Positions 1-11,881 of a stretch of 64,000 nt of DNA are shown piece after piece (position 1 is the first letter of the stretch; each line of letters opens with the position of its first letter). Source of the stretch: Hypoxylon rubiginosum (Eukaryota; Ascomycota; Sordariomycetes; Xylariales; Hypoxylaceae); NCBI GenBank assembly GCA_902806565.1, contig CADCXA010000006.1, forward strand, positions 1,240,001-1,304,000, in the 5' to 3' direction. The notes beneath the pieces were generated by a model. It was not told where the DNA came from and did no database searches. It saw nothing but the letters and a program-made list of their open reading frames with translations. The translations under genes were made by a program, and so were the position numbers.

Positions 1-180
1 ATCCTTTGCTCCAAGTTCGGTCTCATGGTTCTTATGATTTGAAGTGAAATCTTGTCAGCCACTTATACAATGTATGTTTAAGCGGAAAATGCAAGATACC
101 TATATGAAGGACGATATCTAGAGAGGATACCTTTATTAGCAGTCGCTTTAACTAGAATTGCCCGAGTGCCCGAGTTTTAG

Positions 181-615
181 GAGGCAGGGTGGCTGAAGTC
201 GTCTCTTGACAGGGCCATTTTCCTGAGCACTACGCAGCTTGATACCGATGCAATGGTCATATTGAACCCTGATAGCATTGATACAGAAAACATACCCGAT
301 GTTGAAATTATGATTGTACCGGTGAATACCAAACCTGAGACTTACCCCAATTCCTCCATCACCCTCCAGATAGTCCTCAACTAGCCTTTCTCTTCAGGGA
401 ACGTGGAAGTAAACTCACCTGACTCGACAGCAAACCCCACCATATCTCTAGGGATGCTATCCGATCCAAGAGACAGACAAGTTGCACGAAATGCTCTGCG
501 GTTCTCACTTCATCTCGCCAACCACTTTATTAGACACTCGGGATATTCGTACGCATCCCGTGTGATGGGACCTGGCCCTACAGGAAACTCGCTTAATTGG
601 AGACATCTCAGATGA
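181..615 (+). pseudogene. Decayed C-terminal part of a GMC oxidoreductase-like gene
   Basis: One reading frame from about 181 to 615 reads like the C-terminal substrate-binding part of fungal GMC (glucose-methanol-choline) flavoenzymes. It contains PDVEIM..PVN, then SSGNVEVNSPD, then LSDPRDRQVARNALRFSLHLA, the order normally seen before the catalytic His region. The frame is broken by a TAG at 382-384 exactly where the family commonly has Gln (CAG), so a single C-to-T change would explain it. After 615 the frame is closed and no His-containing C-terminus is seen. I infer a dead remnant whose 5' part lies outside the window or is lost. Family assignment is from recalled motifs only. Confidence 0.5.
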
Positions 616-1703
616 GGATAACTAAAGGCCAATTGGACGCCGCCGTGTTTGGAGGAAAAGGAGGTGTAAATGAGGCTTTATGAGGGCGAGCCGAAGTAGG
701 GTCTAACTAATAGTCCGAATTTCCATTTATTTGGTCTCTTAAGTATTCCATGAGGTCCTTTACGCAACGACAAAATGTGCTGGACAAGCCTCAGTGCCTT
801 CTTATCTACTTCGTTTCCAGTTTCTGCTTTTATATAAAGTTGTAAAGTCATGAAGCATGAGGATTTAGGGGGATTTGGTAATTCTTGTACTTGTACCAGG
901 GCATTCCCCCCGCTAACAGGTTTGTATGGGTTGCACCCCTTTAATTGTTAGTGCGGGGGAAAAATGCCCTAACTGGGTATTGCGTAAATAAAATCGCGAC
1001 ATAGCTACGCAATACTCCTAAGGTAAGCAGCACAGCCCAGCCACCTTTTCTGCACCGTGCAACCAACGGAAAACTTCGCGATGCCGACGCGGCCGCGGCC
1101 CCTTTTTGTATCGTGTTGACGCACGTTAATTCGTATAGGACCGGCAACCTGCAGCACCCTTTGCATAAAGGGATTGACAGCATGGCGTCTGATTGAGCCG
1201 GACAATTGGCTTCGCAGATCGATCGGCGTATCAAAGAAAGGAGATGGAAAAAATTCGCGGGGGGTCAAGGGACGCGTCTGTTGTTCGTCAGCCCACCGAT
1301 TTAATTGTTTTCTTGTTTTTCGGTTTTGGATTTTTTTTTTGCTGCTCCCCCGAAAAAGGAGGCTGGTCCAGTTAGTGGGGACCGATCGATCGCAACCCAG
1401 CCTCCCGTTGTTTAAGGGGTTTCTCCAGAAATACGAAGTTCCGGCTGTCATATATCAAGTAAATTGTTCAATTGAATCGAGTTTTCCCTCCCAATTTCAA
1501 ATTTCTTTATTTCGTTTGCTCATTTTCCCGTCATTCCCCATCATCCCCTAGGATTTGTTCCCGTCCCGCTTATCTTAGGTGCAATACCTCCTAATCCTAA
1601 CCCGCCCGGTTGGGTCTTGTTCTGCTGTGGCGCACTAAAAGTGACATACGATAAAATACACCGCCAGGTCCCAGCTACAAACAGCTAAACGATCCCGCCC
1701 GCT
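616..1703. other. Intergenic region and leader of the coiled-coil protein gene
   Basis: No convincing coding sequence. The part from about 1300 to 1560 is rich in pyrimidine tracts (a T run near 1328-1338, and CT-rich blocks up to 1560), which is common in fungal promoters and 5' leaders. Short open frames on both strands here lack family features. Confidence 0.4.
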
Positions 1704-2864
1704 ATGAATTCACCTTCAAGACCACGTCCACGCCAGGCTCAAGCGCCACGTGACTACGACGACTTACCAGCGGTTTACCACAATAGCGGGAGTAGTGGAA
1801 AGGGACGCTTCGACAGCCACGACGACTTTTACGAATTTCTAGATAGCAACCGAGGTCCCCCAGCGCCTCCTTCCAGCGGCGGCCACTCCGGCCCCACTGG
1901 CAGCAGCAGCACAAACGCCAACGTCGCGCTTCCCGTACAGCCACCCCAGATGACTTCGCCGCAGCAGCAGCGCTTCAGGCAGGACGGTGGCCAGCCAAGC
2001 CACAGCCCGACGACGCAGAGCCGGCCCCCGCTCACCAACTCGTTCCCGCAAGGAAGCGGGAGCGCCCCGGAGCCGCAGCGATCTTCTCGGCCCCCGTCCT
2101 ACTCGGGCAGCAGCCGGTCGGAGGAGATGCTCGTCGCAGACCGCAGTGGCGATGCCGGCGGCAGCAACGGCAGAGTCCAGAGGCAGAACGGGCGTCGCGG
2201 AGGATCTAGCAAGCCGGTCACCGGCCCGCGGCCACCGACCAGCAGCTCCGGCGGCTCGTCGCCGCCTCGCACGTCGGGCGGCTACCCGATGAGCCACCCG
2301 CACCTGCAGCAAGCGCAGGCGCAGAGCAGCAAGTCGGCCTCGGCGTCGGATCCGAACCTGGCCCTCCCGGGCGCGCAGATCCAGCGGCTCAAGAGCCCGA
2401 GCGTGGTGGACTGCGTGCTGCAGCCGCTGGACCAGAAGGTGCACGAGTACGCGGGGCTGATGCAGCGCGAGCAGGACGAGATGGACCGGCTCGATGCCGA
2501 GCTGCGCGCGCTGCAGGAGCGCCGCGCCGACGCCGAGACCCGGTTCCTCGAGGCCAAGGGCAAGCATGACGACTACCGCCGCCAGTACGTCGACGTCGAG
2601 CGCGCCATGCGCGGCGAGGGGTTGCCTGCTACGCCCAACATGATGATGCAGCAGCAACCGCCGCAGGGCCAGGGACAGCCCCTCTCGCGCCAGCACACGC
2701 GACCCATGAGCCTGCAGGAAGACGACGACGATGATGATGACGACTTCGGCCCCCCGCCGTCGTCGGCGCACCGGCGCATCAACTCCCAGCAATCTTTCGG
2801 GCGGTCTTCGCAGAAGATGAAGACGGGAGGGCGATTCCGGTTCAGCCTATTCGGAGATAAATAA
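1704..2864 (+). CDS. Low-complexity coiled-coil protein, conserved fungal hypothetical
   Basis: Uninterrupted 386-codon frame starting at an ATG after a pyrimidine-rich leader. Residues 1-235 are disordered and rich in Ser, Pro, Gln and Gly. Residues of about 238-305 form a charged helical segment (VLQPLDQKVHEYAGLMQREQ onward) with a regular heptad look, giving a coiled coil. An acidic run of Asp near residue 344 and a basic C-terminus (KMKTGGRFRFSLFGDK) follow. The G+C-rich third positions of this frame contrast with the flanks, supporting real coding. I remember similar coiled-coil segments in uncharacterised filamentous-fungal proteins, but no function is known to me. A 317-codon open frame on the opposite strand is a shadow of this GC-rich gene. 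Confidence 0.8.
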   Translation: MNSPSRPRPRQAQAPRDYDDLPAVYHNSGSSGKGRFDSHDDFYEFLDSNRGPPAPPSSGGHSGPTGSSSTNANVALPVQPPQMTSPQQQRFRQDGGQPSHSPTTQSRPPLTNSFPQGSGSAPEPQRSSRPPSYSGSSRSEEMLVADRSGDAGGSNGRVQRQNGRRGGSSKPVTGPRPPTSSSGGSSPPRTSGGYPMSHPHLQQAQAQSSKSASASDPNLALPGAQIQRLKSPSVVDCVLQPLDQKVHEYAGLMQREQDEMDRLDAELRALQERRADAETRFLEAKGKHDDYRRQYVDVERAMRGEGLPATPNMMMQQQPPQGQGQPLSRQHTRPMSLQEDDDDDDDDFGPPPSSAHRRINSQQSFGRSSQKMKTGGRFRFSLFGDK

Positions 2865-3248
2865 ACTAAAAGGACAGCTAGGCTAATATGGGTGGGTTTT
2901 GGTATTCCAAGGGGCAACTGGGCACAGGTTTAATTAGGGGAAAATGGAAAGTCTCGCATAAAACGGAGACGGGACATAATGACTTACGCTGCTAACGTCT
3001 TCCTCTTCTTTTCCGCATTGTGTAATGATAGGGCAATGGATAATCATTAGAGCATGTAGACGGATAGCATCGCGGAAATGGGGTTGGGTCTAATTGGTAC
3101 TGAATTATCTAGAGCGCTTCGCAACATCGACCGTGCCATGTTCCTGAGCTATTAGAAGCGATGATCAGTGGCCGGGTTAGATACTGGGGATAGTAAAGTC
3201 AGCTAAATCGTGTCCTCCTGCCAGCAATCTCGTCAGCATATACATCCT
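2865..3248. other. Convergent 3' intergenic region
   Basis: Sits between the ends of the coiled-coil gene (plus) and the OB-fold gene (minus), so it should hold both 3' ends. Nothing else recognised. Confidence 0.4.
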
Positions 3249-4877
3249 TCACCACTCGACTCCCAAGATGCAGATCCTTTCTAGCTTCGAAGACCAGCCG
3301 AAGGTCAGTGTGACGCGAGAGTAGAGCAGCTGCTCCTCAATCTCCCTGATGTAATCGGTATCAAGCACAGTCAGGTCTTCCCACGACTGCTCAACCAAGT
3401 TGACTTCTTGGTCATCCACTTCGTTTACCATGTTTCCGAAGAAGAGCTGAGTCCAAGCGTCATCGTGCCATACAAGCTTTCGGCCCGCGATCATGCCACT
3501 TTCATCAATCATTGACCCAATGACACGTGGGTTCAGTATCAGGTCTCGTCGCGATTGGCAGTTTCTACAGGTACCGACAGGTTTGTTTGCGTAGAGCGGA
3601 ATGCCACAACTATGAAGTAGGTAGTTGGTTAACGAATGCATTGATAGGTTGATAGAAACACATTCGAAACTTACCATTCAGAACAGCAAGTGGTGATTTT
3701 ACGCCAGTTTTCCATTAATTTCATCTCGAGGATGATGACACTTAGCTTCCCAGTGAAGTCGCTTTTTGATTCAAGGTGGCGAACCTGGTCCTCGATATCC
3801 GCGATGGTGAATAAGGTTCGGCCCGGGCCGTGAACAGCCATTCCAATATCCCACGTATCAGAAGGGAATGGGATAGAAATGCTTTCCCTCTTCATCAGGG
3901 TCTTCGCCCTGTTCCTAAGCCAATCGGCATCAGGGAACTGCGGGTCAACATCCACCATTGAGTTGTATCGAATGCCAATCTCAGGAACCGTACCATACAC
4001 TTTGTATGTAGGCTTGGATATGAGAAGCACGGTCTGGTTTGGGACCCAAGTTTTGGCTGAGGCAACCTTATCCTCCCAAAGCTTTAAGACACTGACGGCC
4101 GTATCGTCAAACACGTCTACTTCTATCATATCGATAGTGCCCTGGCGCTGCTTGGATCGGATAGTGCGACGCAGTCCAACGCATCGAACACAGACAAGTA
4201 CTTTGCCCTCTCCCGTATCGTATCCAGTAGCAAGAAAAGCCTTCAAAGTCATGAGCCCAGGAAGGTAGTCATATTCCTTGAGGTTACACTCCAAAGGGCA
4301 TCGTAATATGCGATCGCCATCTGAATCCGGACTGTCGTCATGTAGAATGATATGTGTCGCATGATTACGGCCTGGGTAGATGGACGTGACTGATGCACAG
4401 AAAGGGACATTGCCTATCCCACCTGTCACCGGCTCGGAAATAAAAGTTGTCCAAATCGTCGCTCTTTGCCCGAGACGTGGCTTGTAGTCCGAGATGTCCA
4501 AGTAGTAGACCTTCACCTAGATGGATCTGTCAATGCAAGAAACATGTTTGCAACGCCGGCTAGCATACTGCAATAGCTCCTGATCCGTCAGATACAATGA
4601 GAAAGAGATGACTGTTCTTAACGGTCATGAAATTCACAATCCTTCCCTGAACGTGATAGTTACGCACGCCTGCCTCTAGCAGAGATATAGGGCATGCCTC
4701 ATAAGATCGCGAAGGCTCCCAAGGACGCGAAAGAGGGTCAATGACAGCTTCAATTTCGGAGGACGTGAATCCATCACCTGGCTGAAGTGGTTGTGGAGAC
4801 TCGTCATTCGGGCTTGAGGAGGCCGGTGGAATTTCTCTGGCATAAAAGGATTGGATTGAAGGATAAAGGGAATTCAT
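3249..4877 (-). CDS. OB-fold nucleic acid-binding protein (RPA1/MEIOB-like, fungal family)
   Basis: Three exons (4877-4569, 4516-3675, 3609-3249) with clean GT-AG introns of 52 and 65 bp give 503 residues. The N-terminus carries SIQSFYAREIPP; the middle has RIVNFMTVKNSHLFLIVSDG followed by LRLGQ-like strands (PRLGQRATIWTTFIS), the pattern of OB folds; TVLLISKP and DVDPQFPDADWLR follow. Splicing of exons 2 and 3 creates CCSECCG...CRNC, a CxxC-type zinc-binding pair inside the C-terminal OB fold, as in RPA1-type proteins. Large fungal families of this type resemble the meiotic ssDNA-binding protein MEIOB. A role in ssDNA binding is inferred from fold only. Start chosen at the first ATG before the conserved N-terminus. 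Confidence 0.85.
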
Positions 4878-6859
4878 TTCGAATACGGATCTGCGATCAA
4901 ATAGGGTGAGGCTAGGGGCTATTTAACAGGGAAATGGCGTAAGTGTGTGTGTATAGACGCCTAAATGAATGCCCGAGTTTACGAGGGTTATTGCGTCGTG
5001 TTTTTTTTCTATAAAAGCTCGCCGCTTAAATAAGAAAATAAAACCTTAACTATATACTAGCCTGTGCGCACTTTATAAAAAAAAGAAAAGTTAATTAAAA
5101 AAAGGCAGGTTATAAAAGTATATTATAATTATAGTTTTATAATTTATAAGTAAAAAAAAAAAAAAAATTTAAAAAAAAAAAGAAAAATTTTTTAAAATTT
5201 TTTTTTAAAAAAAACCAAAGCAACAAATCATTATATACAAAGTTAACTAGAAACAGTATCTTCGCATTCGCAACAAATCAGAATGTGAGAAGCACCTGAT
5301 TTGGTTTCACGATGAACAGAGGTTTAGTATAGTCGTTAAGTCACTTAAGCCTGGAGTGGGAGGCCAAGTAACGGCGGGAAAGAATATAATAGCGAGAATT
5401 CGTACCGGGCGATTCTTTTCGTGGCACCCAAGTTATATCAGAGAAAAATTTCGTTCGGCTTTGAAAGTCTTTTCGTAGAAGGTCTGGAAAAAGTTGATAG
5501 GGGTTGATCAGCTAAGCTTCGCCGTGGGTCGCCCATTGTATTTGATTAGGTATTCAGGAGTTAAGAGGATCACGGAGAGACTGGGGAGGTTTGGAACCAT
5601 TCCTTTAGGAACTTTTCATTCTATCTTTAATTCAATTAAAACTTGCATCTGCAGGGAGCACTCATCTGGTTTGGGATATTTACTAAATAGCTGAACGGCA
5701 GTTGCTTCGCTGGTGTCGGCGAAATGGCCCCAGCTTTTGCTAGCGATTAACTAAGTGAAGGGCCTCGCAGTAGTTTACGAGAATATATAAGTTATCAATA
5801 AGTTCTCGTTTAACAATTTGCTCTTGTTTCCTTTTAGTGGAGATGAATTCAGCATGGGTTACTCTATAAGGCCATCGCCTTCTTCATGGGCTTTCCTTGA
5901 ACTTCTTCAGGTAGCAGACGAATTGGGTTTAGACTCAACATTTACCGTCTTAAGTACTATCATGCTGCCTGTGTCCTCGCTGTCTACTTCGGGCACATCT
6001 GTCTGTGCTATAATGTTAACCGTGGTGCCACTATTGAGCAGCTATGAGTCGTTCATCTCGATATAGCCGTTGCTATTCCTCAAGCCTCCCCTCTTTTGAT
6101 TTGCGTGCTTTTCACGTCTTTTTCGTGGTCAGTTCAGATCTAGGACGCGGTTTACGAGAGCCCGTGACTCCATAACGTAGCCGCGTATGAAGTTAGCGAA
6201 GGCCGTAGCCGAACAATTGATAAGTGCCACATTCATCTCTCCGAGACTAGAGGTAGAAGGTTCGCATAAGGTCAGTTTATTTCCCCTGTCGAGACGAGTA
6301 TAGACATTAATGGAATAACGGAACTCCTACTTGCAGATCAATAGGACGGCCGCGTCGTACGTGGAGTCCGGGCCGGGGTCTTCGGTTGCTTTGTAGATGA
6401 GGGGCTTCATGCAGAGGGCTCCTTTACAAGAGAGCTATGAAGAATACTGCCATAACCTGTATTTTCTTCTCGTGGATAGATTAAGTCTAGAGATGACGGG
6501 AAGTGGTAAGAATGTATATATGTCGAGCATGGTGCTTGCTGCACCCTAGGAAACTCCCCAGTACAGGGGAAAGATAGGTACTCGGGCCAAAGATCTTAGC
6601 AACATGAAACTAGCACTTTATCAATATAAATCACCCTAAATTCTCTATGATAAACAATTAATGGCCTTATTTAATGTCTGCGAGTAAAAAAAAAACCCTT
6701 AGCACCATAAATAAAAAGGGGGAAAGGGGGAAGCCTCGGCCACACCCTAGCCACACGTGAAAATCCGTAATTTGAAAGGTAGCGCGGCAGGAGTAATATT
6801 TCCACTCCCTCGAGAAGGTCCAGTGGTAGATGTGAAAGGCGGTCAGCTCATAAGGGTTT
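4878..6859. other. Intergenic region with an A/T-rich patch
   Basis: Between about 5000 and 5215 the sequence is almost only A and T, with long A and T runs, and is immediately followed by two copies of gcaacaaatca (5219-5229 and 5270-5280). The rest (5290-6859) has ordinary composition and short open frames (5494-5694, 5818-6066) without recognisable domains. I see no complete gene. Confidence 0.4.
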
Positions 6860-7324
6860 CTAGGGGGACAATACCCAGGTCCTAGACTTTCTAATGTGCA
6901 TACGTCTCATATTCAATTTCGCGTTTGAGATGTTGACTGCCTGCCGCTCCTTATAGCGTAAATTTGCGGTATGTGCTATGTAAATGATGGAGCCGGTGAC
7001 TCCGAAGTGACGAGCTAGCGAGTTATGGAATATTCGCATTTCCACGAACCTCCTCGGGACCGACTCGCGCTTGAAGATTTCATGAACTGATGCAGGATTC
7101 GGCCCATCAGCGAAAGGAAATGGCTGTGGCACCACGACAGCCGTGGCACCAGGTCTGGGGCGGTCGGGGGTGGCAGAAATTGAGAGTCGTTTCTTCCATG
7201 AAACATCATCGCTTACTGTGCCGTCGGAGCAGGACCCATTCTTAGGATCAAAAGATGAATGCTTCATTCGTATAACTCCTCGGGTTTTCGGCTTCTCATA
7301 GATCATTGCTCCTAAATTCCACAC
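6860..7324 (-). CDS. Hypothetical ORF, 154 codons, doubtful
   Basis: An open frame with a fairly protein-like middle (PRPGATAVVVPQPFPFADGP, then MRIFHNSLARHFGVTGSIIY). It has no family signature I recognise, no signal peptide and no clear partner exons. It may be a fragment of a decayed gene or a chance frame. It lies upstream of, and divergent from, the tyrosinase gene. Confidence 0.25.
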   Translation of the reverse strand: MWNLGAMIYEKPKTRGVIRMKHSSFDPKNGSCSDGTVSDDVSWKKRLSISATPDRPRPGATAVVVPQPFPFADGPNPASVHEIFKRESVPRRFVEMRIFHNSLARHFGVTGSIIYIAHTANLRYKERQAVNISNAKLNMRRMHIRKSRTWVLSP

Positions 7325-7748
7325 GATAGACTACGGACAACGGATTATAGCATTGGCGCGTAGTATCTATCGCCACATAGTGCATACCCTTAAATATACT
7401 TATCATAGCTCGTTACATATATCAGGCACATACAGGATTGTATATTTTACTGCAATGTTCTTGTAGTATGTATATGCAATTCAATATGTCAGCGCTGATA
7501 CCTTCCTTCGAGGTTTTTAAGTCCATTATCAGAAGTAGAGCCCTGGCTCAGTCGGTGCCGATGTCACCGTAGCCAGCCCCGGGACCGAAGGAGGATCATA
7601 CCGTATCCCTTTAGTATATTGATATTTTATAGCACGCGCAGCTCAGCGACTCCCTTACTTCCGCTTAGCCTAGTATAAGACCGTTGGTTCGGTCGTACTC
7701 TTTACTCGTCCACAATGTCTGCGTTAGCTTTATTATAACCGAAGAGCG
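7325..7748. other. Upstream region of the tyrosinase gene
   Basis: No coding signal. Probable promoter and leader of the tyrosinase. No specific binding site could be assigned. Confidence 0.35.
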
Positions 7749-9033
7749 ATGCGCGTCTTCACTCTTATAGGCACGGGGGTTTCCCTGATGGCCCAGTTGG
7801 CACTGTCCGCATCGTGTCATAAGAACAGCAGTGGCATTCCTAAGCCGGCTGACTTCAGAAAGTTGGAGAACCAGTATAAGACAAGCATCCTAGTTACTCT
7901 AGGTATCGATGGGTGTACGAATAAGACAATCCGTATCCGCAAGTCCTGGTAGGTACCATGATTCTTTAACGGGTTTGATGAGCAACGCATAATTTCTAAC
8001 AGACTTTTAACTAGGGACGATCTAGATACTGCCACAAGAAGGGATTACGCCCAGGCGGTCAAATGCATGGCTGCCAAGCCAGCGATAGTCGACAAAACTC
8101 TTGCCCCTGGAGCCGTCAATCGCTTAGATGACTTCACGTATATCCACATCAACCAGACAAACAGTGTACATATCTCGGTAAGTGTCTTAGGCTTAAAAGT
8201 GCTATACGGAAGTATGCTAAGACAAATCTCAGGGTTCTTTTCTGTCATGGCACCGAATCTTCGTATGGCAAATGGAAGACACTCTTCGTAACGAGTGCGG
8301 TTACAGGGGCACAATACCTTACTGGGACCAAGCGCGTTTCTCACAGGATCCCCTGAAGTCCAAAGTCTTCAGTAATGCCTCTTTTGGCGGTGACGGCGAA
8401 TATCTTCCGAACGATCACGGGCCGTACAACGTCACCATCCCTGGCCTCGTTGCCAATCTGACCGTCGGTCGGCCCGCAGGTTCAGGAGGCGGGTGCGTTA
8501 AAGACGGACCGTTTGCAAACTTCCAAATCAGCTTGGGACCCACGGACAGAGAATTCGTCGACCCTAATAATAAGTACGGCTACAAGGCGAACCCCCGCTG
8601 TCTGAAGCGGAATTTCGATCTCCCATCCAGCAAGGACTTCATGACCTGGGAGAACGCGGTCGGCATCGTGGGGGCGCCGGACATCGAGACGTTCTACTGG
8701 AACCTCGAAAACAACTGGCATCTGAAGTCGCACCAGTTCCTCGGCAAGGATGGCGTCGATCTGTTCACTTCCCCGAACGACCCCATCTTCTACCTGCTGC
8801 ATTCCCAGATCGACCGACTCTGGGCCATCTGGCAGGGGCAAGACCTGGAGGAGCGCACGTTCGCCATCTACGGGAATCGCACTTTCTTCGGCATCCCACT
8901 TGACACTGCGCCGAACGTGCCGCCTGCGAACGCTACGATAGAAGACGTGATGGATCTAGGGTACGGGTACAAACCGCAAATCAAAGACGGCATGCCCATG
9001 ACCTACGCTGGAAGATGCTATATGTATGAGTAG
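7749..9033 (+). CDS. Secreted tyrosinase (type-3 copper oxidase)
   Basis: Exons 7749-7948, 8015-8177 and 8233-9033, joined by GT-AG introns of 66 and 55 bp, give 387 residues. Residues 1-22 look like a signal peptide. Copper site A is formed by H111, H119 and H128 (the last in FLSWHRIFVW) and copper site B by H284, H288 and H311 (the last in NDPIFYLLHSQIDRLW). PYWD at 150-153 is also typical. The family oxidises monophenols and diphenols to quinones, in melanin or secondary metabolite pathways. The protein is short and ends soon after the core domain, without the long C-terminal shielding domain of classical fungal tyrosinases. It resembles the short secreted forms found in metabolite clusters. 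Splicing was chosen because it restores both copper sites in one frame. Neighbours give no clear pathway. Confidence 0.92.
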
Positions 9034-11881
9034 ATTCCCAGGTAATTGGGCGTAATTGTTAAGATACCTAGGTGGTAAACGGGTTATTTGTGTTATTGAG
9101 AGCTGGTCTCTCTGTAACAATAGGAATAGAAGAGCACAATATCATGGATAGTGTAGACTGCAATACTTTAGTGTTAGAGTAGTAACCGCACAGGTATATA
9201 TCGGTGCCTAGGTAAACATAGTATAGGCGATCAACCTGTCCACCTACCCACATGTAGGAGGTCGATATATAAGGGAGCTATTTCCAATATTATACTTGTA
9301 AATGGTACAATGAAGTCTGCCAAGTGCCACTCAGTATATAAAATACTGAATATAACTTACTTGCCTCTTTCATCTACACCTGCCTAATATAGTAGCTGCA
9401 CAGTTTCATGTCACATTGCATCGTTACTAGAGCTTAATTGAACGACGACATTCTTCAGTAGGTACTTATTAACGACGATTTATAGTAAGACTTTATGTCA
9501 TGAAATTTTAGAAATGAATATGTATAGGTCTATGTGTTATATTATCTACTCATGTCGACACTATAGATCTACCTGCTTCGTTGATAACTTCTAAACGACT
9601 ATCTATTACACTTGTAAAAATGAAAATTCTTTGATAGCCTTTGCTAGTTACTGAACGAGGACGGCATAGGTGCGGCATTGAGGCTCCTATTACTCGTAGT
9701 TTGGTCCGAATCATATACCCGGTTATCCGGAAACATTAAATGGATTCTTGTAGCACGACAAAGCATGTTTGCATCCTTCCAATACATGCTAGCCTAGAAT
9801 GATTTCCGATATAGTGATGTACCTTATTATCTCCTAAGGAAGGGTATGGAGCTAATGACTATTATGGTAGTATGGACACAATAGCTACAGCAGCCATCCA
9901 TGATCAGATCCTCTAGTTGCAAACGTGGAGAATGAAGTATACTGCGTATCTATAGTTGGCATGGTCAGCATCCGTGGCTTTTCGGCCCGTTTACTATTGA
10001 TGTTACCCATCCGGTCTTGCTCTTGCACTGCCGCTCATTATCAAGGCGATTCTCTCAGAAACTTCCGTCTTCAGGATATAATCTGCCTTGCGTTCTGCAA
10101 TACAGAGGTGGAAATAGATGCATGAATGCATATCGAAGACTTTTCTGTCAATTGGCTTTAGATGCAATTGTGATGAAGTGAGGTAACGCAATGGCATAAT
10201 AACAAATTCGTTCAAAGCAACTATTGAGGTCATTATCGACGAACGTTACACTGCATTTATTAGGAGGTAGGTTTGCCTATCACGAGGAGGATCGTGAATG
10301 TCGGTTTGGCGGCAATTGATAAGACTGAGATCGGCTGCTTGGGCGGTCGGGTAATGCACACCGAGCTGATTTTTGGGTGGCTGGACAGTTAGGCCGAGTG
10401 CCCAGTATGCTCGCTACGCATGCGCAACTTTCTAGTAATGGGCAGAAACATGTCAGCTGCAATTAGTGCCATTTATTCTTTTCTTTTTCCCGAACGAAAT
10501 CGAGGAAGGCAGAGACTCGACTCGTGTTGCCATTCACTAGGAGGGGATTAGCTAACCGTTCCAATCAATTGAATGGAATCCTTGAAACCTGGGGCCAATC
10601 TGGGGTAAAAAATGAGCTAGTGGTGGTACTTAAAACATGTGGGGGACAGGCTTCCAACCCTTGTTCAAGCCCCCTGTTCCATGCTAAATGTAACCGATGC
10701 CATCAACGTCATCTGGCCGAATTGTTTTCCAGCGAGCCCAGCGTGCCCAAGTTCCACTCGACATACCTAAGCCAAGCCAGCAGACCAACAGATCACAGCC
10801 GAACAACTGGTCTCCAGCAAGTGAATTTTTTTCTATCAAGTCTAGGTATCCATCAATCCATTTACCTTACTACCTACGAATTCGCTAAAGAAGTGCGTAC
10901 TACATGTACGTAAAGTACTAGACTAGAACTATGTATGATAGACCGCTAGCCCATTCATACATATGTACATCTTCCCACTTTTACCAGCCTTCACATGCAT
11001 GTACGTATCATATACGTCCTGTAAGAGAAAAATAAAAGGAAAAAAAAAACTCATTATCCAGCCGAGAACATAACAGACCCGCAAGCCTGACGAAATCTGC
11101 GTCTTTTCTGATCTGATCCCGATCTGTAGCTCTAGTCTCTTTTCCTTTTTCTTTTTCGAGTCTTCTCTATCACCTACATACCTATGTATCACCTATCGCA
11201 CATTGCACATTGCACATTGCACATTGCACATTGCACATCGCACAAAACACATCACGTACGCGAATTACCCACTTACGCACATAACGTACACAACCCTTTG
11301 TGCTCTTCGCTTCCGCTTACCATTGCTCTCTTTTGTTACTGGCCTCGGCTCCCGTCATTTTTCATTTCATTTACTTATGGCGGTCGCGGGGTAGCTGGTC
11401 TTTTTCCTGCCTCACTATAGCTGCTCCTCACCGCTCCGAGGGATCCTCCTAGCACCCTACTTGTTCTTTTTTCTTTTTTTTGCCTCTTCATCTCGTCGTT
11501 CCTCGTCTTCTCCGATGCGTCTACCGATTCATCTGCTTATCCGTCGGTAAAGTCTTCCCAGCCTGTGAGGCTGTGCGCCGATGCGGTCAGCGCTTGCCAG
11601 CTTCGTTTTATCTCGACCTCGAGGAGAATCTTGCTCTCATCTTGCCTTAACGGCATCTATATAGGCGACCTAGCCACGAACTAGTGCTGCATGTCAGCAT
11701 TTCACCACAGTAGACACTCGCGCGTAGAGTAACGGTCAAGAAGCACATTGCCAGAAGCACTTCGTCGGATATACTGTTGCACTTCACGTACACGCAAAGG
11801 CATCTCCCCTAAGGAGTTGATAAAAGCCCTAATGGCCCTGCTTGAGGATCCTAGTCGCATAACGACATCACCGTGTTCAAG
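9034..11881. other. Long intergenic region before the rhodopsin-MFS fusion gene
   Basis: About 2.8 kb without convincing genes. Open frames here (for example 10524-10913) lack conserved features. From about 11040 the sequence becomes leader-like: A runs, CT-rich tracts at 11140-11165 and 11462-11500, and a heptamer tandem repeat at 11198-11239. This part is probably the promoter and 5' leader of the gene starting at 11882. Confidence 0.4.
11198..11239. repeat. Tandem heptamer GCACATT, about six copies
   Basis: Consecutive units of gcacatt run through this stretch with the last unit diverging (gcacatc). It lies about 640 bp before the start codon of the rhodopsin-MFS fusion gene. A microsatellite is the simplest reading; a repeated regulatory site is possible. 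Confidence 0.8.

Noticed and set aside
1839..2792. Long minus-strand open frame opposite the coiled-coil gene
   Set aside because: It is Arg/Ala/Leu-rich, has no domain, and lies wholly inside a GC-rich plus-strand gene; a composition shadow.
10524..10913. 129-codon plus-strand frame
   Set aside because: No domain, poor composition, and located in the long leader-like region before the fusion gene.
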